This document shows, one piece after another, positions 12,229 through 23,856 of a DNA stretch of 64,000 nt. The translations under genes and the position numbers were made by a program. Source of the DNA: Nemania diffusa (lineage: Eukaryota; Ascomycota; Sordariomycetes; Xylariales; Xylariaceae); contig JBBPUQ010000010.1 in assembly GCA_038501195.1 (NCBI GenBank), positions 2,974,001 to 3,038,000 on the forward strand. The letters are read 5' to 3'. Below the pieces are notes generated by a model, which was not told the DNA's origin, did not search any database, and saw only the letters and a program-made list of their open reading frames with translations. Position 1 is the first letter of the stretch, and the number at the start of each line of letters is the position of its first letter.

Positions 12229-12846
12229 ATGGAACATTCTCGGTTGAGAAAGCATCGAGCTTTTGCCTCATTAATGTTTAATACTATGTTGCGCTTCCCC
12301 TACTAACTTTTGCTAAATTAAGAATCAGACTTTCATCTCTTATCTTCTCCGCATAATAAATGCCTTGTAGGCTGCTTTGGTTAGTCGCTGGCCCGCTGAC
12401 CGATCCTTGACTTTGGTTGTGTGTATGGTACAGTGCTAAGCGTAGAAAACCGCACACGACCGGCAAAGTTAACAGCATTTAACTCTACCCGAGTATCAAT
12501 GCCTGCTGACTATAAATATCTGAGTAAGATGCTGGCATTGGGCTGGGTTTGCTGGTTTGTAGACAAGGGAATTAGAGCGAGTACCGAGTGGGTATATATT
12601 TCGTTCGGGGAGGGTAGCGTCTAATTACCTGATATCTCAGACAATATGCTCTCATTGGACAATGGTGTCTATGCCATGCAATGGCGAGATACCGCAAATG
12701 AGAGTATAGATCTTAGTCTTTTTGAGATACTGGGTCAAGGACCTATTATATGTACTATCCTAAAGGGCCAGGCACTCTACTAGCATGTCTTCAGTCAGCA
12801 CAGATTCTCGTGCAGAGTTCCTAATATTGCTACTCCAACTACAAAT
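12229..12846. other. Intergenic between convergent genes, no gene seen
   Basis: Lies between the 3' ends of partner B and the MFS transporter. No supported coding or RNA feature. Confidence 0.5.
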
Positions 12847-14424
12847 CTACTCTTCCACAACGCGTTGCTGTTTCTCAGCTACCTCGCGATGGTGAAGGAA
12901 TCGGATAGTTAAGGCCATAATTATCATAGCAGCAGCAATAAATACCATGGTGATGAAGCCCTTGTGATACTGGGGCGAGTCAACCTGCTGCCAAATGATG
13001 AGGGGTAGCCATGCCTGTACGACATATGCAAGCTCGTTCATTGACGCCGTGACGAATGCCCTCTCTTCATTATCGTCCCCGCAGATCTCATGAGCCCATG
13101 CGAACGTAAGCCCACTGATGCCACCACCGATGCTCCCCAGGAAATACGACCCCCACTTCCAACCGTTCGGGATGTTCCACACGGCGAGACTCGCATTCGT
13201 GGCAATGTTGAAGGCGCCGGCGAATATCATAGGCGGCCATCTCGCGCCTTGAAATATTGAGTCTGAACTCCAGGCGTATATGTATGTGAAAAGCACGGCA
13301 ATGGCTGAGGCGATGGTAGGGTAAGTGTTGATAGCCGTAATGCCATACCCTTCCGACTTCAGCCAGAGTGAAAAGGCCGGCTGGCTGCCGTAGCCGGTCC
13401 CGTTGTTAAAGAAGATGTAGAGAAGGACGAGGGTGTATATGTGCCAAGACGAGAAGATCTTCTTGAACTTCGCCTTCGTGTATTTACCCCTCTTCGCGCG
13501 TCCTTCCAATGCCATTCGCTTGTTGGCCATTGCGATGTCGTCCTTCGTGAGCCACCATGCCTTGGTGATCTCCGGGACATCTGGGAACAGGAAGAACCCG
13601 GAAATCGCGATCGGCAGCGAGATAACTGTGTTGATGATGAAGAGCCATTGCCATCCGTGAAATCCGCCTACGCCTTCAAGTCTGTAAACTGCTGCCACCA
13701 AGTAACCCGAGAACATGCTTCCTATGGCGCCACTGGAATGGAATATGCAGGAACGCTTCGCTAGTTCGTCTTTTCGGTACCAGCTGCCGATGACATATTG
13801 CATACCGGGGTAGAATGCACTCTCAGCTAGGCCGATGAAGAACCTCAGAACATATATCTGTGTGGCGGTTTGGCACTTGGCGAGAAGAATCGTAAGGACA
13901 GACCAAACCACCTATATAATATCATTAGAATGAGTTAATTATGTAAGTACTTTGCTTTTCGGGACATACCTCTAAAGCGGGAATCCAAATTGACGGTCGG
14001 ACCTTGGTCAGTATCATATTACTTGGCCTATTAGCTAACATACTCCATTTGCTAATAATTAAGACATTGCTCACCTAGGGATCTCCCCAATTACATATCC
14101 CACGGTCCATGCTGTCGTGATATAATTGAGCTGGTTACCGTATAGCCCCAAGTCTTCTTTCATGCCCGAAACGAAGGCGCTATTGATATTGACTTGATCT
14201 AGGTACTTGATGAAGTACCCAAGGGATGCAAGAGTCAGGATAACGGCATCGAGTTTGAATAAGAATCGTCGTTCTTCCGGCGACTTATCAAACGTGTCCC
14301 AAACGTACGACCGCCATGTTTTCTTTGGCTTTGTCGCTATGATAGCTGATTCCTCATCGAAGCTATTGTTGCCTGAGTGGTCTCTGTCGTAGACCACCGG
14401 GGCAGTTTTTGCATCCGAGTCCAT
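12847..14424 (-). CDS. MFS transporter, anion:cation symporter family (pantothenate/Liz1-like)
   Basis: Exons 13970-14027 and 12847-13911 follow a first exon 14075-14424 (an in-frame ATG at 14460 would add 12 aa); about 490 aa. The first intron (47 bp, GTGAGC donor) restores IPRPSNMILTKVRPSIW, and the second uses GTATGT. Twelve membrane segments are expected. Seen are YFIKYLDQVNINSAF (first helix of the ACS/allantoate-permease family), RFFIGLAESAFYPGM, and the C-terminal HEICGDDNEERAFVTASMNE with WLPLIIWQQVDSP, which is closest to fungal pantothenate transporters of the FEN2/Liz1 group. Substrate is not proven; the family also carries other organic acids and sulfonates. Divergent from the dioxygenase at 15439. 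Confidence 0.85.
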
Positions 14425-15438
14425 GGTATTGTATGAAGGAGGAGTAGCTGGACGACGCATTTTCCTTCCCTTGAACAGTAGACGAGGGGTTGAGCGCGCG
14501 AGGTGTCCCAATGGCCAATGACCTCTCGTGACGTGACACAAAAAGAACGAGGAAGCCAGAGAATATACATAGAGAGCGGTTTTGATTATTCAGGTTTCAA
14601 TGTCATCAGCCATCCACACCATTGCGTGCGTTTCTAACGCGCAACAACATGACCCTCCACGCGTGTTACTAGGGTCTCTCATTTTCCGTCGACCCACGAT
14701 CCAAGCTCTAGATGCGCCATCTGGCGTCTAGCCTCGGCAAGTGCCGCTGGAGATACGGCGCGCGCGCCTCTATCTGCGCGGCCATGTGTCCGTATCCTGA
14801 TTATCTTGATTATCGTGGCTGCGACGACACCCGGATTCTGGGTACATGGCGCGTCGCAGCCCGCAAAATGCCGACGACGAGTACCACGTACGCCGATGGC
14901 ACCAGTTTGAAGGACATCGCGTCATCGTTCCCCTCACCGACGAGAATCGAATGGGACCCCGGCGATAAGACGCGGTTCCATGTCGTGCACATGGGGAGGT
15001 GGGATCCGTGCTCGCATCATGGCGGGCTGAGATCACGAATGCTGCGGGGGGGCCAATCACGCCTTCGGGGGTTCGTAAGAACAACAATCGGCACCGTTCC
15101 GGTTGCTACTGCGCCAGTCCAGCAGGGAATCGCCGCGACAAAGCCGCGAGATAACGAGGAAACCGGGACTCCAAATATTTACGAATGGAAATAAATATCC
15201 GTGAACGAGCAGCTTTTGATTATTCAGCTTCGTTGTCCCGATCGCCGGAGAGGAATGGCGCAAGACGGCGTATAAGTCTATAAGAGAGACGCTCTGGCGG
15301 GGTATAAGTGTCGATATATTGTATAAGTTATATAGTTGAAAGCCCGCGTTCTGATCAAAGAGAGCTGCTTGTCAGAGTTGTAATATTGAAATATTGAAAT
15401 ATCGAAGCAGAACCTTGGTTATAGTGAATATCTATATC
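14425..15438. promoter_or_regulatory. Divergent promoter region, MFS transporter/dioxygenase
   Basis: One kilobase between the two start codons, GC-rich near 14700-15000 and TATA-like (GTATAAGTTATATAG) at about 15321-15335 upstream of the dioxygenase. Long open frames here have no family features and are probably chance, given the local GC content. Confidence 0.45.
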
Positions 15439-16841
15439 ATGGCGCCTTCAGCAATTGACGAGCGCATCGTCGACGTGGCACAGCCTATCAAGGACACGCT
15501 CGGACTCCCCGAGACAACGGTGCTACGCCTCAAGAAAGGCGGTGTCGACCTCTCCAAGGGCTACCCGTACCGCCCGCTGCGACCGCTCTACCTGCAGGAC
15601 GTGGTCGAGATCCGCAACAAGGAGTGGGTGCACAACGACGCCGGCGCGCGGGCCGACAAGGCCAAGTCGGCGCTGTTCTCGGCCGCCACCAAGGTCACCG
15701 ACCTCACCACCCACATCGGCACCGAGATCGAGGGCCTGCAGCTCAAGGACCTCACCGACCAGCAGAAGGACGAGCTCGCCCTGCTCATCGCCGAGCGCAG
15801 CGTCGTCTTCTTCCGGAACCAGGACCTGTCGCCGCAGCAGCAGCTCGAGCTGGGCAAGTACTACGGCGTGCCCGAGATCCATGTAAGTTCAGTCAAGCCG
15901 TCGACACGCGTGAACCCAGCAGTAGCACGCCGTGACACCACATCATATCATATTATATCACAAATCCAACCTGCACGCGCTGACATCCCCCATAGCCCCA
16001 AGTCCCCCAAGTCCCCGGCGAGCTCGGCGTAACCGTAATCTGGCCCGACCTGCAAGCCACCGAGCGCCAAGCCAACTTCCGCAACCCCGGCGGCGCCTCG
16101 CGCTGGCACAGCGACCTCGTGCACGAGCTGCAGCCGGCGGGTATCACGCACCTGCACAACGACACCGTGCCGCCCGTGGGCGGGGACACGTTGTGGGCGA
16201 GCGGGTACGCGGCCTACGAGAAGCTGTCGCCCGGCTTCCGCAAGATCATCGACGGGCGGCGCGCCGTCTACCGGTCGGCGCACGCGTACCTGGACCGCGA
16301 CGACCCGGGCGCGGGCCCGAAGCACGTCGAGCGCGTGCACCCGCTCGTCCGCGTGCACCCGGCCACGGGCTGGAAGGCGCTGTGGGTCAACCGCGCCATG
16401 ACGGACCGCATCGTCGGGCTGGATCGGGGCGAGAGCGATGCCATTCTGAATTACTTGTATGATGTGTACGAGAGCAATGTCGATATCCAGGTGCGGTTTA
16501 AGTGGACGCCCGGCACGAGCGCGCTGTGGGACAACAGGTGAGGCTTTGCTTACTTACCCCTTTCTGCTCGCCGTGAAAGCGCGGTTATTTCCCCTGCCGT
16601 GGAGACAGACAGACGGAAGAAAGATAGATCATGAACTAATGTGTGACATAATCCTAGGATCACGATCCACAACGCGAGCTGGGACTACGGCGGCAAGTAC
16701 CCCCGCCACGGCACGCGCGTCACCTCGCTGGCCGAGAAGCCCGTCTTCGACCCGGCGGCGCCCACGAGGCGGGAGGCGCTCGGGCTGCTGGATGCCAGCG
16801 AGCTGCGCGAGCGGGAGCAGGCGGTTGATGGGCCATTGTAA
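15439..16841 (+). CDS. TauD/TfdA-type Fe(II)/2-oxoglutarate dioxygenase
   Basis: Exons 15439-15882, 15996-16537, 16658-16841 give 389 aa; donors GTAAGT and GTGAGG, acceptors CATAG and CCTAG, phases agree. The ATG at 15439 is the first in frame before conserved sequence. The fold signature THIGTEIEGLQLKDL is followed by the iron site WHSDLVHE (His186-x-Asp188), the distal His333 in ITIHNASWDY and an Arg at about 345-349 for 2-oxoglutarate. Family knowledge: fungal members release sulfite from sulfonates such as taurine (JLP1-like) or hydroxylate related small acids. Strong third-position GC bias suggests good expression. The adjacent divergent transporter may import the substrate (inference). 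Confidence 0.88.
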
Positions 16842-17289
16842 GTAGAATGACGGGGGGCTACATGCGAGCGAAATGGACGATTAAATCAATCGCCTTGAGT
16901 GTATTCGTATGAAGAAGATTGTGAGAATAATGGAATATCCCAAGACCTGGTGAGGTTATGTCTACTTATCTGAGATGATGTAAACGCAGTTCCCACAGTA
17001 TATACGTGGCTGAAATCTCAATGAGAGATTGGGTATTGCTAATCAGCTGAAGTATCTGTGATCAAATACTGATCTAACCTACGTAAGCAGCTTGACAGAT
17101 CTGAATTGGCTTAACGAACCGCATCATAGTGCGACTAGGTAAACACTGCTTGATGTAAAAACTTTCTCCTCTTCATTTTATGCGCGTCTATGGAATACTT
17201 CCTCGTGCACAACATATATAACTATACAAGGCAATGCCTTAGACAGACCTTCATCACGTATGCCCCCAAAGCTAAGGTGACAGCTCTAC
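16842..17289. other. Intergenic between convergent genes
   Basis: 3' flanks of the dioxygenase and the glucosidase II gene. Nothing coding seen. Confidence 0.5.
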
Positions 17290-20200
17290 CTAAGCGAAAT
17301 CGATAGTCCAATCAGCACCAATCCTAGCCCCAACACGTCCCACAATGGCGAAAGGGCCCCGGTTGGCATCACCCTTGAAGTATTCTATCTTCACCGTAGA
17401 CTGTTTACCCCCAGCTTCTAGTTGAGCCTCTTTTTTATCAGCCCAAGATGCTGGGGCACCAACAACGATGATCTTGTCCACGGCAACATGGTGCATTTTT
17501 TTCAGCCAGTCACCTCCCTTGATGCTCTTGGTATCACGGCCCTCGGCATCGGTTGAAGAAAGCTTAGATCCCTCTAACTTAAAGCTGCGATGAATGTATT
17601 CGCCCTTCTGGTAATCAAAGGAGTCGCCGTCGTCAGTATACAGTTGGCCTTCAGCAGTGCCATCTTTGCTGACTACTACTACCAGGGTGTAATCATCAAA
17701 TCTCATGAGTTTGACAGAGCGACGGGGAGTGTCACGGCGAGGGAAGATATGGCCACCCCGCATGAGCATGGGAATGCTCTCAATAGGCGCATCTATAGTC
17801 ACAGTCTTGCCATTCGCCGTTGGCAATTTTTGATACGTGAAATAGTTGTAGTAGGCCTCGTCATCCGGGATGTAAACATCTTCGGTTGTCTTGCCTTGTT
17901 CGACTACGGGCTTAACAAGAACTCCCGTCGAGCCAACAAAGAACTGGGTATCAATACCGAAACCGCCTTCACTGCTAGGATGAGTCCAGTACATGGGACG
18001 GATGATGGGGCTGCCATCCCTGTGTGCTTGGTGAAATGCGGTATACCAAGAAGGCATCAGACTGTAACGAAGACGCAGAGCTGAAGTGACAATGCTCTTA
18101 TACGGCTCTGCAAGCAGGTACGGCTCTCGGCGCCTGGAATCGATGTGGGCATGGCCACGGAAGAACGGATAGAAGGCACCAGCCTGGTACCATCGACTCT
18201 GCAGCTCGGCTTCAGGATTACCGAAAAATCCACCGACATCAGCGCCAGCGAAGGGGAAACCCGATACTCCCTGATTCAGAATCATGGGAATGGCTGCGCC
18301 CAAATGTTCCCAGCTGGCTTGGTTGTCGCCGGTCCACATGGCGCCGACACGCTGGGAACCTGAGTAGAACGACCGAGTGAGAACAAACGGTCGGCGGAGC
18401 TCTCCCTTCTTGCGGGATAGGAGAGCCTCGTAGGTGGCGTTGTGGAAAGTCATGCCGTTGATGTTGTGAACGTCACGGTGTTCCCAGGATCCATGGTGCA
18501 AATTGTCTTTTGGCATCGTTATCTCAGGTCCATTGAATACCGACGGCTCGTTCATGTCATTCCACAGCCAGGTATTTTCCATAGTTCCCTTGAACTTGTT
18601 GTATTTGAATAATGATTTCCACCATTTGATAGCAGATGGGTTGAAGCAATCGATCCACATTGATGAACCTGGCCAACACCAACCATCAAAATCGTTGCCA
18701 TCCTTGTTCTTGACAGCTAGACTGTTGGATTTGAGCTCGTCAATTACCGAGTAGCTGCCCGTATTTTTGATGTGCGGGTCAATAATCACGACTAGCTGCC
18801 TGCCGTGAGCATCTAGTTGCTGTCCCATCGAAATAGGATCCTTGAACATGTCACTATCCCAGGTGAAATATTTCTTCTCCTCGGTGTACTCGATATCAAG
18901 CCAGATGACGTCGTACGGAATTTGAGAGCGATCCATCTTTCGGTCTACCTCTTTGACGTCATCATCTGATACGTAGTTCCAGCGGCATTGGTGGTAGCCG
19001 ATTGAGAACTCCTGAGGCATTGCAGTTGTACCCGTAAGCTCGCTGTATGCTTTGTTGACATCCTGGGGAGTGGGGCCTAGGAAGACGAAGAGGTCCATTA
19101 CACCAGATTCTGAAATCCAGTGAGTATGGGTGTTGGTTTTGGGTCCCTTCACAAGAGCCAACGGATTTATTGACTCCTTGGCTTTTGTGATATCAATCCA
19201 AGTTTCTGCCGCATTGAGCCAGAAAACTGCGACAGTGGAGTCCTTCCTATGAGCTTGCATCAAAGGAATAGCTCCATAGAGGGTCATCGGGCTGTCCAAG
19301 ATATACTCGAAAACATCCGAGTTGTACAGTCTATAGGGTTCTGTGTACGCACCATCACCGCCTCTGGTTTCCTTCAGTGACAGCGGTCCGGCATGCTCTG
19401 GGATTCCATAGACGTGGTCGTATCCGAAGAAGGTGATGTCAAGCGCGACGCTTTCAGGGCCACGGGGCTTGGAGTCGGTATTTCCACCAAAACTCTCATC
19501 CCACCAAGTGCTTTCATCTTCACCCACCGGCTCAACAGCGGATTCTTCCTTGTTCTCTGTGCCTTCTTCGCCTTCCTTCTTTTCCTCGGCCTGAGGCTTC
19601 TCAACCTTAGCTCGCCAGTGCTCCAAATTCATCAGACCTCGGTCGTTGAGCTTGATTTCGGTGGAACCATCGCGCTTAAATTCAATAGAATAGGGATTGA
19701 ACTTGATATCGGCCTCGAATGCAGAGTTGGGTCCGTATTGGATTTTAATCCCCGTCTCACCAGAGTAGGCGATTTTGGCATCAACATCTAGCGCTGTTCC
19801 GCCAACAATGGCCCATTTCTCAGCTTCGTTATACCGTTCCTTTCTCGCCTGACTGTTGTGTCGAAGCTCAATGTTCTTTTCCTGACGTTGCTTCTCGTCG
19901 ACCGTCACACGAGCCGTACCAGACTTGTGAAAGGAGACAGTAAGAGGTAGTTCAACCGTGGTTCCCTTGTCATCGATCGTTTTGAGGATAGTAGCATGGA
20001 ATAAGCCATCTTTGAACGCGGCGTCGGTGGGTAGGATCTGGTATGGTGCCTGCCATGATGATCCTTGGGCGATAGCGCTGTCGGCGTAGTTTCTATTTCG
20101 CTTACAGAATCCTGATTGTTCGCATTTCTTGAAATCGTTCTCCTTGACCGCAACTGTGTTTAGGGCATTGTTTAGCAACAATGGAATAATGGGGCCGTGT

Positions 20201-20324
20201 ATCGTTTATGGCAAGAGATGGATTGCGATGGGAACATACCTCCGAGCGAAAATAATGAAAATAACACCCCCAATGCGCACAACAAAGCTGACCAGCTCGA
20301 AAGAGGCTGGTTAGGTGTGCGCAT
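17290..20324 (-). CDS. ER glucosidase II catalytic alpha subunit (GH31)
   Basis: Exon 20240-20324 encodes a signal peptide (hydrophobic core ALLCALGVLFSLFSLG); an 84 bp intron (GTATGT donor) leads to exon 17290-20153. The product is 982 aa, the usual length. After the signal comes VKENDFKKCEQSGFCKRNR, typical of the mature N-terminus. The GH31 nucleophile is Asp561 in WNDMNEPS and the acid/base Asp638 in WTGDNQASW; DVIWLDIEYT and PFFRGHAH are also conserved. An acidic Glu/Lys-rich insert lies near 200-230. Family knowledge: it trims the inner alpha-1,3-glucoses from N-glycans in the ER, with a separate beta subunit for retention. No damage seen. Confidence 0.95.
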
Positions 20325-21376
20325 CTTGAATCTAGTGGGATCCCCCAGAAGACTGGGGGGGATTAGAAGGTTGGAGGTGTCACACAAGGTCAATTACTAG
20401 CAAATCGAATAAATCATGGAATCGTCAGTCTCTAGGAGCAATGTAGGAGGGGGTGGACTTGGTTCCTTTGGCCTGTTACAGGCAATTGGTGAAGAATTGA
20501 AGGGGAAATACAGAATAGTAGGTAGGTAGAACGTGGCTTATTGTAAAGTGCCAGGTGCTGGATACAGGGGAGCCATGACAAGCTGTCCAGTAACCTACTC
20601 CATGCCAAGCTTGCTATGATAGCGTGCACCCCAGTAATTTCAGGTCCGCTAGCGTTTCTTGGTGTATCTCTTGTGATATAAAATGCACAAGCAAGCCACG
20701 TTAACGGCGCACAGGAGTACATTTCAGCCACAATATCTATCAAACACCGTGATACCCGTCTATTTGTTTAATTTAACTTCAATAGCTTTTCTATTCTTAC
20801 CTTGTTTTGTATTTGATTAGAAGCGCTTCTTAGAACCCAACTTTGTATTAATTAAATTCATAGTTTCACCTTTATACGTTGCCTAAAATCAAAGTTGTCG
20901 CTGAAATTGCATTTTACAGCTCGCATCGTTTGCTCTTGTTGCCTCACAAAGAGCTCAGTATCAAGCAGAGCTGTCCATAGGTGTCAATCGAAGCTTGAGG
21001 AGCTAAGTACCGAGCATAAGCTCTCTTAGGTATCCAGTTACCTAACTTTAAATCCACAATGAACAAAAAGAACGGTCGATTTACCCCTCCATCGGGCCCC
21101 AGTACAGCACAAGCTGAACAGCTGGCATTGTCCAATCAAACGCAGCCAAAACAGCAGGTGCTGCCCCGCCAGAGAGCCCGTCACCCCGCCCTCTGTGTTT
21201 TCTTCACCATCGGGCTCGTATTTTTTCTGTTCCTCTTCTCCCCCTGGCAATTCCACAATCGTCCAAGTAAGAGTACCAGTAGCCTCTTCACCTCATCCCA
21301 CCACCAAGCCGAAGCATCTCTCGCGGTCACTTCCTCCTTACCACACCAACCGATTCCTCCAGAAACCCACAGCAAA
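20325..21376. promoter_or_regulatory. Divergent promoter region, glucosidase II/NDK, with long NDK leader
   Basis: Contains the upstream regions of both genes. From 21059 to 21376 the NDK leader is open in frame with the NDK start; it could be a C/T-rich 5' UTR (possible donor GTAAGA near 21266) or code for an N-terminal extension. Confidence 0.5.
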
Positions 21377-22226
21377 ATGTCTACTGAGCAGACGTAAGCG
21401 GCCAACTGCGTTGGGAAGCAGAACTTCTCAACAATCAAGCCAACGTCGCTAATGTCTTGTGTTCAGTTTCATCGCTATCAAGCCTGACGGCGTCCAGGTA
21501 CTACTCCATCTAGACAAATGTCCTTGAGACCTACCGCTAATACGTATTCGTAGCGTGGCCTCGTTGGTGCTATCATCTCCCGCTTCGAGAACCGAGGGTG
21601 AGTCTAGTCGACAGGGCAACACGTTCCGCGTAGATACAACTAACAACATATGATCAGCTACAAGCTTGTTGCCATCAAGCTCGTCACCCCCGGCAAGGCT
21701 CACCTTGAGCAGCACTGTACGATACCCATCCCTCTCGAACATTTCCTATTGCTGAACCCAACTAACATAGCATGTTGCAGACGCTGATCTCAAGGACAAG
21801 CCCTTCTTCGCTGGTCTTGTTGAGTGTATGTCGAGACTGATCTATCATATAGTATCAGGGGATGCAGCAACTGACAGAGAATCACAGACATGAACAGCGG
21901 CCCCATCGCCGCCATGGTCTGGGAAGGCCGTGATGCCGTCAAGACTGGCCGAAGTACGTCACCCCCATGTCACAACCAGTTCCCTCCCTTTTGCGGTGAC
22001 GCGAACTGACTTTAAAAAATAAACAGCTCTCCTCGGTGCCACCAACCCCCTTGCCTCAGGCCCTGGCACGATCCGTGGTGACTACGCCATCGATGTCGGC
22101 CGCAACGTCTGCCACGGCTCCGACAGCGTCGAGAACGCCAAGAAGGAGATCGCTCTCTGGTTCAAGGAGGGCGAGGTTGTCAGCTGGCAGAGCGCCCAGG
22201 CTAGCTGGATCTACGAGAAGCCTTAA
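21377..22226 (+). CDS. ndk1: Nucleoside diphosphate kinase
   Basis: Seven exons: 21377-21393, 21467-21497, 21554-21597, 21658-21716, 21781-21825, 21888-21953, 22027-22226. All phases agree and the product is 153 aa, exactly the family length. Seen are the N-terminal [15 protein letters not shown], the Kpn loop region [14 protein letters not shown] and the active-site His117 in [10 protein letters not shown], with C-terminal WIYEKP. It transfers the gamma phosphate between nucleotides through a phospho-His, mainly in the cytosol. The high intron density and codon bias fit a highly expressed housekeeping gene. It is convergent with the FAM210-like gene, 213 bp away. Confidence 0.96.
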
Positions 22227-22439
22227 GTGCAACCACTTAGTAAGATTTGCACATATCGATCAAACTTCAATACCTTAAGTAGCCCGTCTGCTACGGATCA
22301 TGTAGGATTGGCGTGACGCTTGGGGATAACGAACAAAACAAAACAAAGGAGGACCTTAGACTCTATCTTTTGCTTCTATTGGCTTTGCTACAAATACATA
22401 TGCAGTTGATATGTGTAACCGGATGTATTGGCCGCGTAC

Positions 22440-23258
22440 CTAGCTTCGTTTGCTGCGTACTACCTTTCGGATTCGCACGAAACGTCCCGCAAGCCAGGGT
22501 GTCAACCACAGGCTCAGAGCTATCCGCGGCACCAGCAGTAATTTCGTGATCGCGTAGGCGGCCGCAATTTGCACGCCAATCCTATAGCCCTTTTCTGTAT
22601 TGTCCACTGTAGCCACCTCCCTAACCTTCCGCCACGCCGCAGCCCTCTTCGTCTCGTCACCGGCAGCACTATCTCCACCCTCAGCAGAATCGGCGTTCCC
22701 CGCGCGCTCCCCTCTCGTCCTCCATCCCTCCGCCTCCTCCCTCAACTCGCCCTCCAGCACCTGCTCCCCATCCCCCTTCCCACCATCCCCACTCTCAAGC
22801 CCAAACCACCCCTTCCGCCGGAAATACGGCACGTACTTCTTCAGCCCCTCCTCCGCCCACGCCGCCAGCGGCCCCAGCACCCACGCCGTCGGCACCCAGT
22901 CCAGCGCGTGGAAGGCGTACGTGAGCCCGAAGATGGGGAGGATCGCGGTTACTTCGTGGAGCACGAGGAAGGCGCTTACGTGCGAGAGGGGGGCGGAGCG
23001 CAGGTTTTGGAGGGAGGTTTGCAGGCGGAGCGGGAGGAAGCGGGAGGCGGATTTTAGGAGGCGGGATAGGCGGTGGGTTTGGGGTGGTGGTGGGGGAGGG
23101 GAGGGATTGGGGTTGTTCGTCGATTGGAAACGGCGGTTGCGCAGTCGTGTCGTGGGGTTGTGGTGTGCGGGAGAGAGGGGGAGTTTGCGCGCGCGGACGG
23201 GTGTGCGTCGCAGGAGTGCGCTTGCTTGGTGGTGTCTGAGGGCGGCGAGGATGGGCAT
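22440..23258 (-). CDS. FAM210/DUF1279 mitochondrial inner-membrane protein
   Basis: Single exon, 272 aa from the ATG at 23258; the longer open frame upstream has no ATG. The N-terminus is Arg/Ala/Ser-rich without acidic residues (ILAALRHHQASALLRRT), a likely mitochondrial presequence, followed by a Pro-rich stretch. The DUF1279 core is seen in LSHVSAFLVLHEVTAILPIF and a second membrane segment IGVQIAAAYAITKLLLVPRI near the C-terminus, with a long charged, low-complexity insert between the halves (about 170-215). Family knowledge: FAM210 proteins sit in mitochondria and influence mitochondrial translation or metabolism; the fungal role is poorly known. Confidence 0.85.
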   Translation of the reverse strand: MPILAALRHHQASALLRRTPVRARKLPLSPAHHNPTTRLRNRRFQSTNNPNPSPPPPPPQTHRLSRLLKSASRFLPLRLQTSLQNLRSAPLSHVSAFLVLHEVTAILPIFGLTYAFHALDWVPTAWVLGPLAAWAEEGLKKYVPYFRRKGWFGLESGDGGKGDGEQVLEGELREEAEGWRTRGERAGNADSAEGGDSAAGDETKRAAAWRKVREVATVDNTEKGYRIGVQIAAAYAITKLLLVPRIALSLWLTPWLAGRFVRIRKVVRSKRS

Positions 23259-23856
23259 TGCGCCGAGGGATGGGGCCGCGGCTGAGCCGGGCGATTGAGC
23301 TTGAGGTGGTCGCGGTTTGTTGGCTAGAGCTCGTTTGTTCACATAGATCCAGAAGTGAGGTTCTGAGGTTAGACTCAGTATGGTCGGTGATAAGAATTTG
23401 GGTACAGGTAGCTGGGTAGGTACTATTTCCCATTATCGGAAAGGCGGCACTCCGAATTTCGGTATGTGGGGCCGGATATACAGGGCTTCATCCCCTGTAT
23501 CTAAGCACCTATCATCGCGGTAGCTCCCGTAGCATCGCCGCTGGAACTACCTATTAACATCTTCTATTGTGGTCTAACCTCCACTGATATTCGTGTTGAA
23601 GAGAACAAAAAAGGTACTATATCTCCATTTTTGGTGCGTCGGGGTAAAACTCCATGTTAATAATAAAGAATGATGCTTAAAGGGTAAGATAGTCATGGTG
23701 GTCGCCCAGGTAAGGGATCAACTTTTACTACAATAAGCTATTTTGGTATGAGCGATACGCCTTAATTCATAGATGAATGACAGTAGTGGCACTAAGAACT
23801 TATCGTCTCTTCATTATTTCGTAATATTTAAATTTATCATCCAGCAGCAGCCATAC
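23259..23856. other. Intergenic, no gene seen
   Basis: Upstream region of the FAM210-like gene and 3' flank of the binding-protein gene. No coding signal found. Confidence 0.5.

Noticed and set aside
14712..15194. 160-codon open frame upstream of the dioxygenase
   Set aside because: Composition is unlike protein, frames are open on both strands because of GC content, and no motif is seen.
15523..16462. Long antisense and alternative frames within the dioxygenase gene
   Set aside because: Very Arg/Ala/Gly-biased translations typical of shadows of a GC-rich coding sequence.
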